Source: Chryseobacterium echinoideorum (GTDB lineage: Bacteria; Bacteroidota; Bacteroidia; Flavobacteriales; Weeksellaceae). Taken from it: DNA of 64,000 nucleotides. Below the pieces are notes generated by a model that saw only the letters and a list, made by a program, of their open reading frames with translations, had not been told where the DNA came from and did no database searches. Location of the stretch: positions 1-64,000 of the forward strand of contig NZ_VKNW01000005.1 in the NCBI RefSeq assembly GCF_007474535.1, written 5' to 3'. Below are positions 55,738-64,000 of the stretch, in pieces. The translations under genes and the position numbers were made by a program. Each line of letters begins with the position of its first letter. Position 1 is the stretch's first letter.

Positions 55738-56472
55738 TTACGAAAAAACTTTCAGAAACTGATCTTTGAAACTTCCCGAAACTTCTATTTCCGTATTATC
55801 TGAAAGAGTTGCAGTACCACTTTTATGATATGATTTTACAAAATTACTGTTGATAATGTGAGAACGATGAACCCGTACAAAGGGATGCTGCAACAGATCG
55901 TCAAAATGCTTTAGAAAACGGCACACCATTTTTCTGGAGCCATCTGTGAGATACACCTGCGTAAAATTTCCATCTGCCTGTAATCTAAGAATGTCTTCTG
56001 TTTTTACTACATCAAATCCCTGTAAAGTAGGAAGAATAAGCTGTTGCTTTTCCGGTTTTAACTTTAAATTTTCGAGAAGAATTTTGTTCCGGTTGATTTC
56101 TTCTTTGTTCTGAATGCTTTCTGCAACCTTGTTAACCGCTACAATCAATTCCTGTATATCAATCGGTTTTAGAATATAGTAGCTTGCAGATTTGTTTAGC
56201 GCCTGTAGAGAATACTGCGAAAACGCAGTAATAAAAATTGTCTCGTAAGAAAAATCTTTTGTTGCTTCCAATACATCAAAGGCATTTCCGAAAGGCATTT
56301 CCACATCCAGAAAAACAAGCTGTGGCTGTTTTTCGGCAATCAGAGGAACAGCTTCTTTAATATTTTCTGCCTCCCCTAAAACCTCAATTTGCGGGCAGTA
56401 TTTAGTGAGATAATTTCTTAAAACTTCTCTTGCAATGATTTCGTCGTCTACAATTACAGATTTTATTTTCAT
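55738..56472 (-). CDS. LytTR-family response regulator
   Basis: Protein of 244 residues. The receiver domain (about 1-120) has acidic residues VDDE (9-12), the phosphoacceptor Asp in LVFLDVEMPFG (about 56) and Lys in YYILKPIDIQEL (about 107). The LytTR DNA-binding domain (about 140-242) contains FVRVHRSHIINSNFV. It starts 9 bases after the sensor kinase gene and is cotranscribed with it. Target genes are unknown. Confidence 0.95.
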   Translation of the reverse strand: MKIKSVIVDDEIIAREVLRNYLTKYCPQIEVLGEAENIKEAVPLIAEKQPQLVFLDVEMPFGNAFDVLEATKDFSYETIFITAFSQYSLQALNKSASYYILKPIDIQELIVAVNKVAESIQNKEEINRNKILLENLKLKPEKQQLILPTLQGFDVVKTEDILRLQADGNFTQVYLTDGSRKMVCRFLKHFDDLLQHPFVRVHRSHIINSNFVKSYHKSGTATLSDNTEIEVSGSFKDQFLKVFS

Positions 56473-56481
56473 CTTTTTCGA

Positions 56482-58272
56482 TTAAGGTTTAATATCCAAA
56501 AGTTTATAAGAAATTTTAACAAATACTCCCTGTGTATCTTTCTTATCGATAATTCTACAATCAATATTCTGTTGATATAAATCATTCAGTAAAGCAATTC
56601 TTTCCAGTGTATTTTTCATTCCGCGACCTTTGCGGCTTTTCTGATGTTCTGTTTTTTGTTTTTTACTTTCTTCAATTCCGATGCCGTTATCTTCTATCAA
56701 AATATTCAGAAAATCATTATTTTTTTCAAACTTTAAACTTAAAAAACCTTTTTCAGTACGATATCTTAAGCCATGCCATATTGCATTTTCAAGAAAAGGC
56801 TGCACCAACATTCCTGGAACTTTCAAACTTTGGGTATTCAGACTTTCATCAACTTCAATTTCATAATCAAATTTATCTGCAAAGCGTGTTTTTTCTAAAG
56901 ACAAATAATTGTGAAGCAAATCTAATTCCTGCTGAAACGGAATAAAGTCTTCCGTAGAATTCTCCATCACCCCGCGCATTAGCTTTGAGAATCTGGTCAG
57001 ATACTGATTAGCTTCCAGCTCATTGTTCGTGGCGATAAAATGATTGACAGAATTTAAACTGTTAAAGATAAAATGCGGATTCATCTCACGTCGAAGCGAC
57101 TGAAGGGCGATTTTTTTATTTTTGACCTGTACTTTTTTAAGTGTTCTGAAAATAAAAAATATTAATGCCGTTAAAATAATTAAAGCAGCAATTAAGCTGT
57201 AATTGAACATATTTTTCTTGCGAATCAATTCATCTTTGAGTTTTTTCTCCTGTTCCAGCTGTTCAATTTTAAGTTCTGTATCCTCAAGAATTTTTTCATC
57301 TACCAAGCTTTTATCTTTTGAGACCAAATCAGGTAATTTACCCAAAAAATCACGATACAAACTTACGGAAGCGTCTATATTTTGTGAAACCTGATACAGA
57401 CTGTCGAGCTTTTTTACACTTCTTTGTGCTTCTAGCGTATGACCTTTCTGCAAAGCAATTTCATATGCATTTCGTAATAAAGCTATTGCTTCTTCGGGAT
57501 CATTTTTCATGATGTAAATTTCTGCAAGTTCCTGAATCTGCTCAACTTTTTTCTGTGAATTTTCTTTTATGAAGTCTTCTTTCAAAACCGATTTTTTTGC
57601 TTCTATCGCTTTATCAAAATTTTTATTTTCCACATAAAAATCGGTTAATTTCTGATTGATTGCCAAAGCCTGTTGCGGTGCTTCTTCCTTTGAAATTTTA
57701 TAAGCAGTATTAAAATTTTCTTCTGCTTTCGGAATGTTTTTGTTTTCGATATTAATTTCTGCCATCTGGCTGTAACCGGTGGCAAGATCTTCTTTATTAT
57801 TTTCTTTTTCGCTAATGACAAGATTACTGCGGATGGCTTCAGCTTTCTGTAGAGAAGTAGGTGCCGAAATTCTGGATACATCATTAGAATTGATATTTCT
57901 GCCCGCTTTTGAATATCCTATTTTTGATGCTGATTCGTAGTTGCTGAGTGCAGATTTCAGTTTATTTTGATTTTCCTGAGACTGTGCCAGTTTCCGGGTC
58001 ACTTTCTCAAGATTTTTTTTGTCGTTGATTTTTTCGTAAATATTTTTTGATTTTAAAAAATATTCTTCGCTTTTAGAGTAATTCCCGTTTTTGAAATATG
58101 ATTCCCCGATATTGTAATAAGACCCAGCTTCCGCAGATTCGTCTTTAGTTCTTACTGCTTTTTTGAGTTTTGAGGTTTCAGCTACAACTTCCTCTGCCAC
58201 ATCTTGCTGTGAATAAAGATGATCCGCAGAAAAAATCAGCACAGTTAAAAGAATAATTCGATGACATTTCAT
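56482..58272 (-). CDS. LytS-type sensor histidine kinase with TPR repeats
   Basis: Protein of 596 residues. Exported N-terminus (signal LLTVLIFSADHLYS), then tetratricopeptide repeats (about 40-300), a coiled coil, one membrane helix (about 355-378, YSLIAALIILTALIFFIF) and the histidine kinase domain with His in LRREMNPHFIFNSLNSVNHF (His about 401) and ATPase motifs NAIWHGLRYR and IEDNGIGIEES. This is the usual Bacteroidota LytS/AlgZ design in which periplasmic TPRs sense a peptide or protein. Its TATCTTTG -7 box sits 4 bases before the ATG, so the mRNA may be leaderless. Confidence 0.92.
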   Translation of the reverse strand: MKCHRIILLTVLIFSADHLYSQQDVAEEVVAETSKLKKAVRTKDESAEAGSYYNIGESYFKNGNYSKSEEYFLKSKNIYEKINDKKNLEKVTRKLAQSQENQNKLKSALSNYESASKIGYSKAGRNINSNDVSRISAPTSLQKAEAIRSNLVISEKENNKEDLATGYSQMAEINIENKNIPKAEENFNTAYKISKEEAPQQALAINQKLTDFYVENKNFDKAIEAKKSVLKEDFIKENSQKKVEQIQELAEIYIMKNDPEEAIALLRNAYEIALQKGHTLEAQRSVKKLDSLYQVSQNIDASVSLYRDFLGKLPDLVSKDKSLVDEKILEDTELKIEQLEQEKKLKDELIRKKNMFNYSLIAALIILTALIFFIFRTLKKVQVKNKKIALQSLRREMNPHFIFNSLNSVNHFIATNNELEANQYLTRFSKLMRGVMENSTEDFIPFQQELDLLHNYLSLEKTRFADKFDYEIEVDESLNTQSLKVPGMLVQPFLENAIWHGLRYRTEKGFLSLKFEKNNDFLNILIEDNGIGIEESKKQKTEHQKSRKGRGMKNTLERIALLNDLYQQNIDCRIIDKKDTQGVFVKISYKLLDIKP

Positions 58273-58276
58273 AAAA

Positions 58277-58304
58277 CAAAGATATACATATATATACTCC
58301 CAAA
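58277..58304 (-). promoter_or_regulatory. Promoter of the sensor kinase gene
   Basis: On the minus strand TTTG (58304-58301), 16 bases, then TATCTTTG (58284-58277). Only 4 bases separate the -7 element from the ATG, so transcription would start at or next to the start codon. Confidence 0.6.
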
Positions 58305-58557
58305 AAAGAATTTCACCAAGTGAAAAGGAGCTTTAACCAAGTCTATTGCACTGAAAATTAAATGAATGATGTCTACCTGTAATTAATATAGAAAAGGAAA
58401 GTAGTTAACTACAAAGATTAAAAGCTGTCGTATTTTGCTGCATTTGTTCAAATCTAATCCTCCAAAACGAGAGAATTGCTATGAACAGTAATAAATGAGT
58501 ATTTTTTTAGAAAGAAAAAGTATATTTTGAAGAAAATATTTATTGTTTTTTTTGTTT

Positions 58558-58597
58558 AAAGCCTTGTCAGAAATTCAAATAATTCTGACAAGGCTTT
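58558..58597. repeat. Perfect 15-bp inverted repeat downstream of arginine decarboxylase
   Basis: AAAGCCTTGTCAGAA (58558-58572) and its exact complement (58583-58597) with a 10-base loop, 66 bases after the stop. On the minus strand the stem is followed by A-rich, not T-rich, sequence; the T-run lies on the plus strand upstream. So it is not a classical terminator, though it may still protect the 3' end. Confidence 0.7.
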
Positions 58598-58663
58598 ATA
58601 ACTGATTGCATTTTAAATTATACAAAAACTTTTTTGTGAAAGTTAAAGATGAGGAAATGATAT

Positions 58664-60055
58664 TTAATATCCCAATAATTTTAAAACATCTTCCGGCTCC
58701 TGCTTTTCTCTGAAAACTTCATATTGAAATTCACCGTTTTCATCTTTCTGAATCAGAATATGTCTAGGTTGCGGCATCAGACAGTGATGAACTCCTCCGT
58801 AACCTCCGATAGTTTCCTGATAGGCTCCGGTATGAAAAAAACCAATATATAAAGGCTTTGTATCACTAAAAACGGGAAGATAAATAGCATTAGTATGCTG
58901 TTCCGAGTTATAATAATCATCTGAGTCACAGGTTAATCCACCAAGAAAAACTCTTTCATAAGAATCTTCCCAACGATTTAACGGTAGCATAATAAAATGT
59001 CTCGAAATAGCCCATGTATCAGGAAGTGTGGTCATAAACGAAGAGTCTATCATATTCCACTTTTCACGGTCATTCTGGCGTTTCTGAGAAATAATCTTGT
59101 ATAAATTAGCACCACTCTCTCCTACTGTAAAACTTCCGAACTCTGTATAAATATTAGGCTCTTCCACCCCTTCTTCCTCACAGAATTTTTTGATCTGTGA
59201 AGCAATTTCTTCCACCATATATTGGTAATCGTAATCAAAGTTGAGAGAAGTTTTGATAGGAAAACCACCTCCGATATTAAGAGAATTAACTTCAGGTGCT
59301 ATTTTCTTCAGACGGGCATATACCCGAAGACATTTATATAATTCGTTCCAGTAATAAGCAGTATCTTTAATTCCGGTATTGATAAAAAAATGGAGCATTT
59401 TAAGCCTCGCATTGGGATGCTCCGCAATTTTTTGACTATAATAAGGAATAATATCCTTATACCCTATTCCTAATCTGGAAGTATAAAACTCAAATTTAGG
59501 TTCCTCTTCAGAGGCAATTCTGATTCCGATATCAAAAGTAGTATCAATACTTTCCGTAAGTTTATCAAGCTCACGGTAATTATCAAGAATCGGTGTAATG
59601 TTTCCAAAACCGCCATTGATCATATCTGAAATTTTCGCCAAATAATCATCCGTTTTGAAACCATTGCAGATTACTTCAATATCCTTAGAAACTTTTCCTT
59701 CGTTGTAAAGCGACTTCACAATATCCATATCATAAGCCGAAGACGTTTCTATAGATATATCATTTTTTAGTGCTTCTTCAATTACAAATTTGAAGTGACT
59801 TGATTTGGTACAATAACAATATCTGTATTCTTTCTTATAATCAATTTTCTCGAAAGCTTCTTTAAACCAGCCTTTTGCTTTCTGGATATTCTGAGAAATT
59901 TTCGGAAGGTAACTTACCTTAAGAGGCGTTCCAAACTTTTCAACGACATCCATCAGCGGAATATCATGAAACAACAAATTGTTCTCAGAAACATTAAATT
60001 CTTCCGTAGGAAAATATAAAGTCTGATCAATAAGTTCCGAGTATTTTATCTTCAT
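58664..60055 (-). CDS. speA: Arginine decarboxylase, short Bacteroidota form
   Basis: Protein of 463 residues, PLP fold-type III (alanine-racemase barrel). The PLP Lys is in the YRYCYCTKSSHFKFV segment (about 76-90) and the glycine-rich phosphate site in SLNIGGGFPIKTSLN (about 256-270). Near the end GGLTCDSDDYY carries the active-site Cys-Asp and GGYGGVHHCLMPQPRH follows. Proteobacterial SpeA is about 650 residues; the shorter form is typical of Bacteroidota. It makes agmatine for polyamine synthesis. The symbol is by family; relatives act on other basic amino acids. Confidence 0.85.
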   Translation of the reverse strand: MKIKYSELIDQTLYFPTEEFNVSENNLLFHDIPLMDVVEKFGTPLKVSYLPKISQNIQKAKGWFKEAFEKIDYKKEYRYCYCTKSSHFKFVIEEALKNDISIETSSAYDMDIVKSLYNEGKVSKDIEVICNGFKTDDYLAKISDMINGGFGNITPILDNYRELDKLTESIDTTFDIGIRIASEEEPKFEFYTSRLGIGYKDIIPYYSQKIAEHPNARLKMLHFFINTGIKDTAYYWNELYKCLRVYARLKKIAPEVNSLNIGGGFPIKTSLNFDYDYQYMVEEIASQIKKFCEEEGVEEPNIYTEFGSFTVGESGANLYKIISQKRQNDREKWNMIDSSFMTTLPDTWAISRHFIMLPLNRWEDSYERVFLGGLTCDSDDYYNSEQHTNAIYLPVFSDTKPLYIGFFHTGAYQETIGGYGGVHHCLMPQPRHILIQKDENGEFQYEVFREKQEPEDVLKLLGY

Positions 60056-60160
60056 TTTTGAACGAGTAAATTAAGAATGCAAAATTGCTAAAAAAGTTTG
60101 GTTTTTGGGTTTTAAATTCTATTAAAATTTTCAAAAAATAAATTACTTCAATTGCAGAAT

Positions 60161-60790
60161 CTATATATACTTTTTTCCTACAAAAACAAGCAGGTCTCCT
60201 TTTTCATAATTAATACTTACATCGTTTTCGACAGCAAAATTACGGTTTCCGATTTTCGAAGTCATATTCAAATCTTCATTGTCTAGAGACCAGTTGAGTC
60301 CGTACGTACAAATCTTTTCAACACAAGGAAAAGGATAAAGAGATATCATTTTATTTTTTACATTTTTCAGCACAAAATTATTAGGAACAAAAAAATATTC
60401 AGAAAACTCATCATAAAACTTTATGTTTAAATTTTCTTTAAAGGAAAAAGCAACCGTGAGATTTCCCAAAAAATGATCCTGCTCACCACCACTACCCCCT
60501 AAAACATCAATGTTTTTAAAGCCTTTTTCTGAAATAATTTCTAAAGCCTTTTGAAAATCTGTTTTGTTTTGATCGGGGGTGTAGATAAATTTACCTTCAT
60601 ATACATCTTCATCTGCTCCAGAATGAGAATCGAAGTCGCCGGAGATAAAATTTAATTTATCTAAAGGAAAACCCAACTGTTTCAAATAATGAAAAGCACC
60701 GTCTGTACAGGCAATAAGACTGTAGCTTTCTAAATTTGGAAAAGATTTCGGAGCATCTCCGTTGATGAAAAGTAAAGCTTTATCTTTCAT
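60161..60790 (-). CDS. thiN: Thiamine pyrophosphokinase
   Basis: Protein of 209 residues from the ATG at 60790. It transfers pyrophosphate from ATP to thiamine to give thiamine pyrophosphate. The catalytic segment has ACTDGAFHYLKQLG (about 28-41), ISGDFDSH and the TPDQNKTDFQKALEI motif (about 72-86), then GGSGGEQDHFLGNL. The C-terminal beta domain binds thiamine. A longer frame to 60850 lies inside the upstream gene and is rejected. The start overlaps the upstream adenosyltransferase gene by 11 bases. Confidence 0.92.
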   Translation of the reverse strand: MKDKALLFINGDAPKSFPNLESYSLIACTDGAFHYLKQLGFPLDKLNFISGDFDSHSGADEDVYEGKFIYTPDQNKTDFQKALEIISEKGFKNIDVLGGSGGEQDHFLGNLTVAFSFKENLNIKFYDEFSEYFFVPNNFVLKNVKNKMISLYPFPCVEKICTYGLNWSLDNEDLNMTSKIGNRNFAVENDVSINYEKGDLLVFVGKKYI

Positions 60791-61349
60791 TCGGATTCCA
60801 GTATTCTTCCGGCTCTTCATTAATTTTCGAAATATATCTCGCCAAAACAAAAAGATAGTCTGAGAGACGGTTCAGATATTTAATTAATTCAGGACGCACC
60901 TCTTCCGATTCATTCAAGAAAACAAGTGACCGTTCTGCTCTGCGGCAAATCGTTCTTGCGGCGTGTAAAAAAGTTGCAGATTTTCCGCCTCCAGGAAGAA
61001 TAAAAAACTGCAGCGGCTCAAGCTTTTCATCAAAAGCATCCATCCAATTTTCGAGTTCTTCTATTTCTTTATCCGAAATAACAAGCGATAACCGCGATTT
61101 TCCGTTTGCCAGCAAAAGTTTATCTATAGGCGTTGCTGCTTCAGAACCAACTGTAAAAAGATCAAACTGAATTTTTTTGAGCTGTTTCAAAACTTCTTCA
61201 TCTTCAACATGACTTTTTGCAATTCCGATAAAGGAATTAAGCTCATCAATTGTTCCGTAGCTTTCCACTCTCACACTGGCTTTAGAAATTCTTGTTCCGC
61301 CGTATAACGCTGTTTCGCCCTTATCTCCCGTTTTTGTGTAAATTTTCAT
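60780..61349 (-). CDS. Cob(I)alamin adenosyltransferase (PduO type)
   Basis: Protein of 189 residues, a helical trimer that adenosylates cob(I)alamin with ATP. It begins KIYTKTGDKGETALYGGTRISK (cited in part; ATP-binding TKTGDxG) and has RVESYGTIDELNSFIG (about 27-42) and the C-terminal ICRRAERSLVFL and YLNRLSDYLFVLAR motifs. All landmark residues are present. It may support a B12-dependent enzyme elsewhere. The end overlaps thiN, an arrangement that implies translational coupling but no pathway link. Confidence 0.94.
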   Translation of the reverse strand: MKIYTKTGDKGETALYGGTRISKASVRVESYGTIDELNSFIGIAKSHVEDEEVLKQLKKIQFDLFTVGSEAATPIDKLLLANGKSRLSLVISDKEIEELENWMDAFDEKLEPLQFFILPGGGKSATFLHAARTICRRAERSLVFLNESEEVRPELIKYLNRLSDYLFVLARYISKINEEPEEYWNPNER

Positions 61350-61609
61350 ATTTAATAGATTGATAACTCCAAAGAAATAATATATTTCAAAATTTAAGAC
61401 TAAATTAATCTTTTATAATATTGCTGGCAAATATTACCTTTACTAAAATAAGATTCTCTCTCTCTTATTAGTAATTGATTTATAATAAAATATGATAATT
61501 GATTTGAAATCAGGAATAAGGTAATTAATTATTAATTTTAATGTTTGTTAATTATTATTAAAGATTAAATAATTGATACCATAGAAATCTTATTACAACT
61601 ATTTTTTTA

Positions 61610-61617
61610 TATCTTTG
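61610..61617 (+). promoter_or_regulatory. Candidate -7 element of the phytochrome operon
   Basis: TATCTTTG matches the Bacteroidota -7 consensus 19 bases before the ATG. No TTTG at the usual distance was found, so an activator or a different sigma factor may help. Confidence 0.4.
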
Positions 61618-61636
61618 ATAATTATTTAGATCAAGT

Positions 61637-63859
61637 ATGAATTTTGTGGAATGCCACGATGAACCCATTCACATACCGGGTTACATTCAAAGTTTTGGTT
61701 ACCTGATTGGCATTAACACAGCTTCTCGAACCATTTCTTTTTTAAGCGAAAATATTAAAGATGTTTTCAAAATTGAAGACATAACCTCTCTTTTAGGTAA
61801 AAGATTATCCGATTACCCTGAAGTTTTTCAGGCAATTTTAAGTTCAGATATATTTGAAAATTCAGATTTTCTTTCCAGAAGAGAAAACGAAACCTATTTT
61901 GATAAAATTATCATTGATGATAAAACTTATCATTTCTCAGTATTCAGATCCAATCAATATGTTTTTTTAGAATTTGAAGCTGTTATTGAGAACAGGAATA
62001 AAAGAATTACCAACAAATATGATAATTTTTATATCATAGACAACGAGCAGGAAATATGGGATCAGCTGCTGAACACGATTTCCACTATTATTAATTATGA
62101 CAGAATGATGGTGTATCACTTCATGGAAGATGGTTCCGGAAAAGTGGTCGCCGAAAAAAATAATGGAAATCTTGAAAGCTATATAGGTCTGAATTACCCA
62201 GAGCATGATATTCCGAGACAAGCCAGAGAACTTTACAAAAAGAAAAGAAAAAGAATTTTTTCTAATGTCTATTCCGAACCAGTAAAGATATTAAGCAATA
62301 CCAAAAAAGATATTGATCTTACTTTTGCTGTTACCAGAGCTATGGCTCCTATTCATGGGCAATATGTAAAAAACTCAGGAGCTTCTTCAAGTTTCAGCAT
62401 TTCTATCATTATAGAAGACCAACTTTGGGGACTGGTAACCTGCCAAAATAAAGACGCAAAACACATTGATCTGGAAGATCGTGTACAGGCAGGAATATTT
62501 ACAGTTCTGGCTTCTAATGCTTATTCTTCTTTTAAATCAAAAAAAGAGCTGGAAGACAGAATTAATCTGAATGAAAAATTAAATTTTCTGAAATCTGAAT
62601 TTCTAAAACACGGAACCTTATTTGAAGCTTTGGATGCTAATAAAACAGAACTCAGAAAGATTCCTAAAGCAGATGGAATTGCCATTATTTCAGATCATGA
62701 TATGGTTTTGGAAGGAATCACTCCGGACAGAGATAAAATAGCTTCCATTATAGAGTGGGCATACGAAAATACAACAGAAAATATTTTCACCAGTAGCAGC
62801 TTTCTGAAAAATCATGGAGAAGAACTCGGACTTGAATCTAAAACAGCAGGAATCATCATCTATTTTGTTGAAAGAACAAAGCGCGAAATGATGATCTGGT
62901 TCAGAAAAGAGTTTGACGAACATATTAACTGGGCGGGAGATCCGAAACTACAAATTGATGTCTTTGTACAGGACGGAGTGGAAAAACATACAGTTTCACC
63001 AAGAACGTCTTTTGAAATATTCACTCAGAATATCAAAGGAAGCTCTAAAAAATGGAGTTCCAACAACATCATCTCGGTTAATCTTATCAGAGATGTAATC
63101 CTGGAAACTTCTCACAAGCAGTATATTACCATAAAAAAACTGAATGATCAGCTCAAAAGAGTCAATGAAGAACTCGACAGTTTTTCGTACACCATTTCAC
63201 ACGATCTGGGAACTCCGCTTACGGTAATGAAACTCAATGCACAAATGCTTTTGAAGTCTCTTGGCGAAACTGCCGAGAAAAATAAAATTAATTCCATCAT
63301 TGAAGAGATTGACAGTATGGCAGAAATGATGCAGAATGTACTTCAGCTCAGCCGTGCAAAACATATTGAGATTAAGCTGGAAACTATCGAAACTAACGCT
63401 ACCATTCAGAAAATAACTGAAAATGCCAAAATCACTTTCGGAAGTCCGAAAAGTTTAATCGTTATCAAAGAATGTCCTGAAGTTTTGGCGGATAAAACCA
63501 TGCTGCATCAGGTATTTTTAAATATCATCAATAATGCAATAAAATACTCGTCAAATCAGGAAAAACCAATCGTACAGATTGAAGGCACAGATGAAGGCGA
63601 CAAAATTATCTACCGCATTAAAGATAACGGAATCGGAATACCTGAAGAAAACAAACACAAAATGTTTAAGATTTTCAACAGGATGGATAATGCCAAACAA
63701 TTTAAAGGAAATGGTGTAGGATTATCAATCGTACACAGAATCATGATGAGATTGGGAGGAAGTGTAGATTACGAAAGCAATAAAAACGGAACCTGCTTTA
63801 TACTTACCTTTCAAAAGCCATCCATCGTCAAAAATGAAATCAATAATAATGCTTTCTGA
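61637..63859 (+). CDS. bphP: Bacteriophytochrome histidine kinase
   Basis: Protein of 740 residues with PAS (about 10-120), GAF (about 135-300), PHY (about 310-490), HisKA (about 505-570) and ATPase (about 610-735) domains. The biliverdin-linking Cys is in place (ECHDEPIHIPG, Cys 6), as is the pyrrole-water Asp of HDIP (about 191), the GAF His in APIHGQY (about 240) and the PHY tongue PRTSF (about 454). Departures from the usual phytochrome are IQSFGYL instead of IQPHGYL and TCQNKD instead of the ACHH stretch. The kinase His is in TISHDLGTPL (about 522). It senses red/far-red light via biliverdin. No response regulator is adjacent in the window; the output partner is unknown. Confidence 0.93.
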   Translation: MNFVECHDEPIHIPGYIQSFGYLIGINTASRTISFLSENIKDVFKIEDITSLLGKRLSDYPEVFQAILSSDIFENSDFLSRRENETYFDKIIIDDKTYHFSVFRSNQYVFLEFEAVIENRNKRITNKYDNFYIIDNEQEIWDQLLNTISTIINYDRMMVYHFMEDGSGKVVAEKNNGNLESYIGLNYPEHDIPRQARELYKKKRKRIFSNVYSEPVKILSNTKKDIDLTFAVTRAMAPIHGQYVKNSGASSSFSISIIIEDQLWGLVTCQNKDAKHIDLEDRVQAGIFTVLASNAYSSFKSKKELEDRINLNEKLNFLKSEFLKHGTLFEALDANKTELRKIPKADGIAIISDHDMVLEGITPDRDKIASIIEWAYENTTENIFTSSSFLKNHGEELGLESKTAGIIIYFVERTKREMMIWFRKEFDEHINWAGDPKLQIDVFVQDGVEKHTVSPRTSFEIFTQNIKGSSKKWSSNNIISVNLIRDVILETSHKQYITIKKLNDQLKRVNEELDSFSYTISHDLGTPLTVMKLNAQMLLKSLGETAEKNKINSIIEEIDSMAEMMQNVLQLSRAKHIEIKLETIETNATIQKITENAKITFGSPKSLIVIKECPEVLADKTMLHQVFLNIINNAIKYSSNQEKPIVQIEGTDEGDKIIYRIKDNGIGIPEENKHKMFKIFNRMDNAKQFKGNGVGLSIVHRIMMRLGGSVDYESNKNGTCFILTFQKPSIVKNEINNNAF

Positions 63860-64000
63860 ATATCTTAAACAAAATACAGCAAATTATCACGATACAGCCG
63901 AAAAAATTTTTCAATCACATAAAATATTCAGTAAAACATTTACTTTAGAAGATTACAAAAAAATCATTTATAATAATTACCTGATGCTTCTTCACAGTGA
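63849..64000 (+). CDS. Biliverdin-forming heme oxygenase, partial (3' end outside window)
   Basis: The first 50 codons of a frame that overlaps the phytochrome stop by 11 bases and runs off the window. It begins LSEYLKQNTANYHDTAEKIF with the heme-ligand His (about 14) in the family pattern T-x3-H-x3-E. This is typical of bacterial heme oxygenase next to a bacteriophytochrome, so the product would be biliverdin for the upstream sensor. Only a third or less of the protein is visible. Confidence 0.8.
   Translation, partial: MLSEYLKQNTANYHDTAEKIFQSHKIFSKTFTLEDYKKIIYNNYLMLLHS

Larger units (their letters stand above)
58273..58663. other. 391-base gene-free region between kinase and arginine decarboxylase genes
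   Basis: It holds the kinase promoter at the left end (58277-58304) and a strong 15-bp hairpin at 58558-58597. The middle is AT-rich and shows no frame, tRNA or repeat that I can support. Confidence 0.7.

Noticed and set aside
60791..60850. Longer start for thiamine pyrophosphokinase
   Set aside because: The extra 20 codons lie inside the adenosyltransferase gene and precede the conserved start MKDKALLFING.

Overview
The window is chromosomal DNA (AT-rich, roughly one third G+C) from a member of the Bacteroidota, class Flavobacteriia, most like Chryseobacterium and relatives. The evidence is gliding/type IX secretion markers (GldB, GldC, a T9SS C-terminal sorting domain), SusC-type plug and barrel proteins, GLPGLI-family proteins, a short-form arginine decarboxylase, and promoters of the Bacteroidota type (TTTG, 16-19 bases, TAnnTTTG). 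No rRNA, tRNA, CRISPR array, prophage or transposase was seen.

Layout. 1-10398: a minus-strand cluster of an ECF sigma factor, an anti-sigma/plug/von Willebrand A/T9SS fusion, a SusC-like outer-membrane barrel that lacks its own plug domain, and an alpha-2-macroglobulin with an embedded SusC-type plug. 10523-21728: housekeeping and small accessory genes: Old Yellow Enzyme with a divergent HxlR regulator, DinB-like protein, cystathionine gamma-synthase, gldC, gldB, GNAT, a leucine-rich-repeat protein, nadE, cvfB-like, lpdA and a glycosyltransferase. 21924-30439: recQ, kdsD, tatC, an M1 peptidase, a lipoprotein and an M61 peptidase. 30566-31206: an isolated 640-bp unit, a DUF559 (Vsr-like) nuclease gene broken by two compensating indels and flanked by inverted REP-like repeats. 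31278-35381: a blaI / M56 peptidase / GLPGLI / GLPGLI operon with a clear BlaI operator. 35629-47861: a secreted hypothetical protein, gcvP, a tiny Cys/Lys-rich protein, a J-domain protein, a second ECF sigma operon, two DUF3857/transglutaminase proteins and gyrB. 48116-61349: cydAB, OmpA-like protein, patatin, GH3 beta-glucosidase, lipocalin, a LytS/LytTR two-component pair, arginine decarboxylase, thiamine pyrophosphokinase and a cobalamin adenosyltransferase. 61637-64000: a bacteriophytochrome kinase overlapping the start of a heme oxygenase gene that runs off the window.

How genes work together. The most unusual locus is the first. Plug domains normally sit inside their own barrel, but here two non-receptor proteins (A2M and VWA/anti-sigma) carry SusC-type plugs and the barrel between them has none. 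I infer a split TonB-dependent transducer that could couple surface protease trapping or stress to an ECF sigma factor. The M56 peptidase at 33014-34960 ends in what looks like a shortened plug-like module too, so plug domains are reused three times in this window. The phytochrome and heme oxygenase form an obvious pair: the oxygenase would make the biliverdin chromophore.
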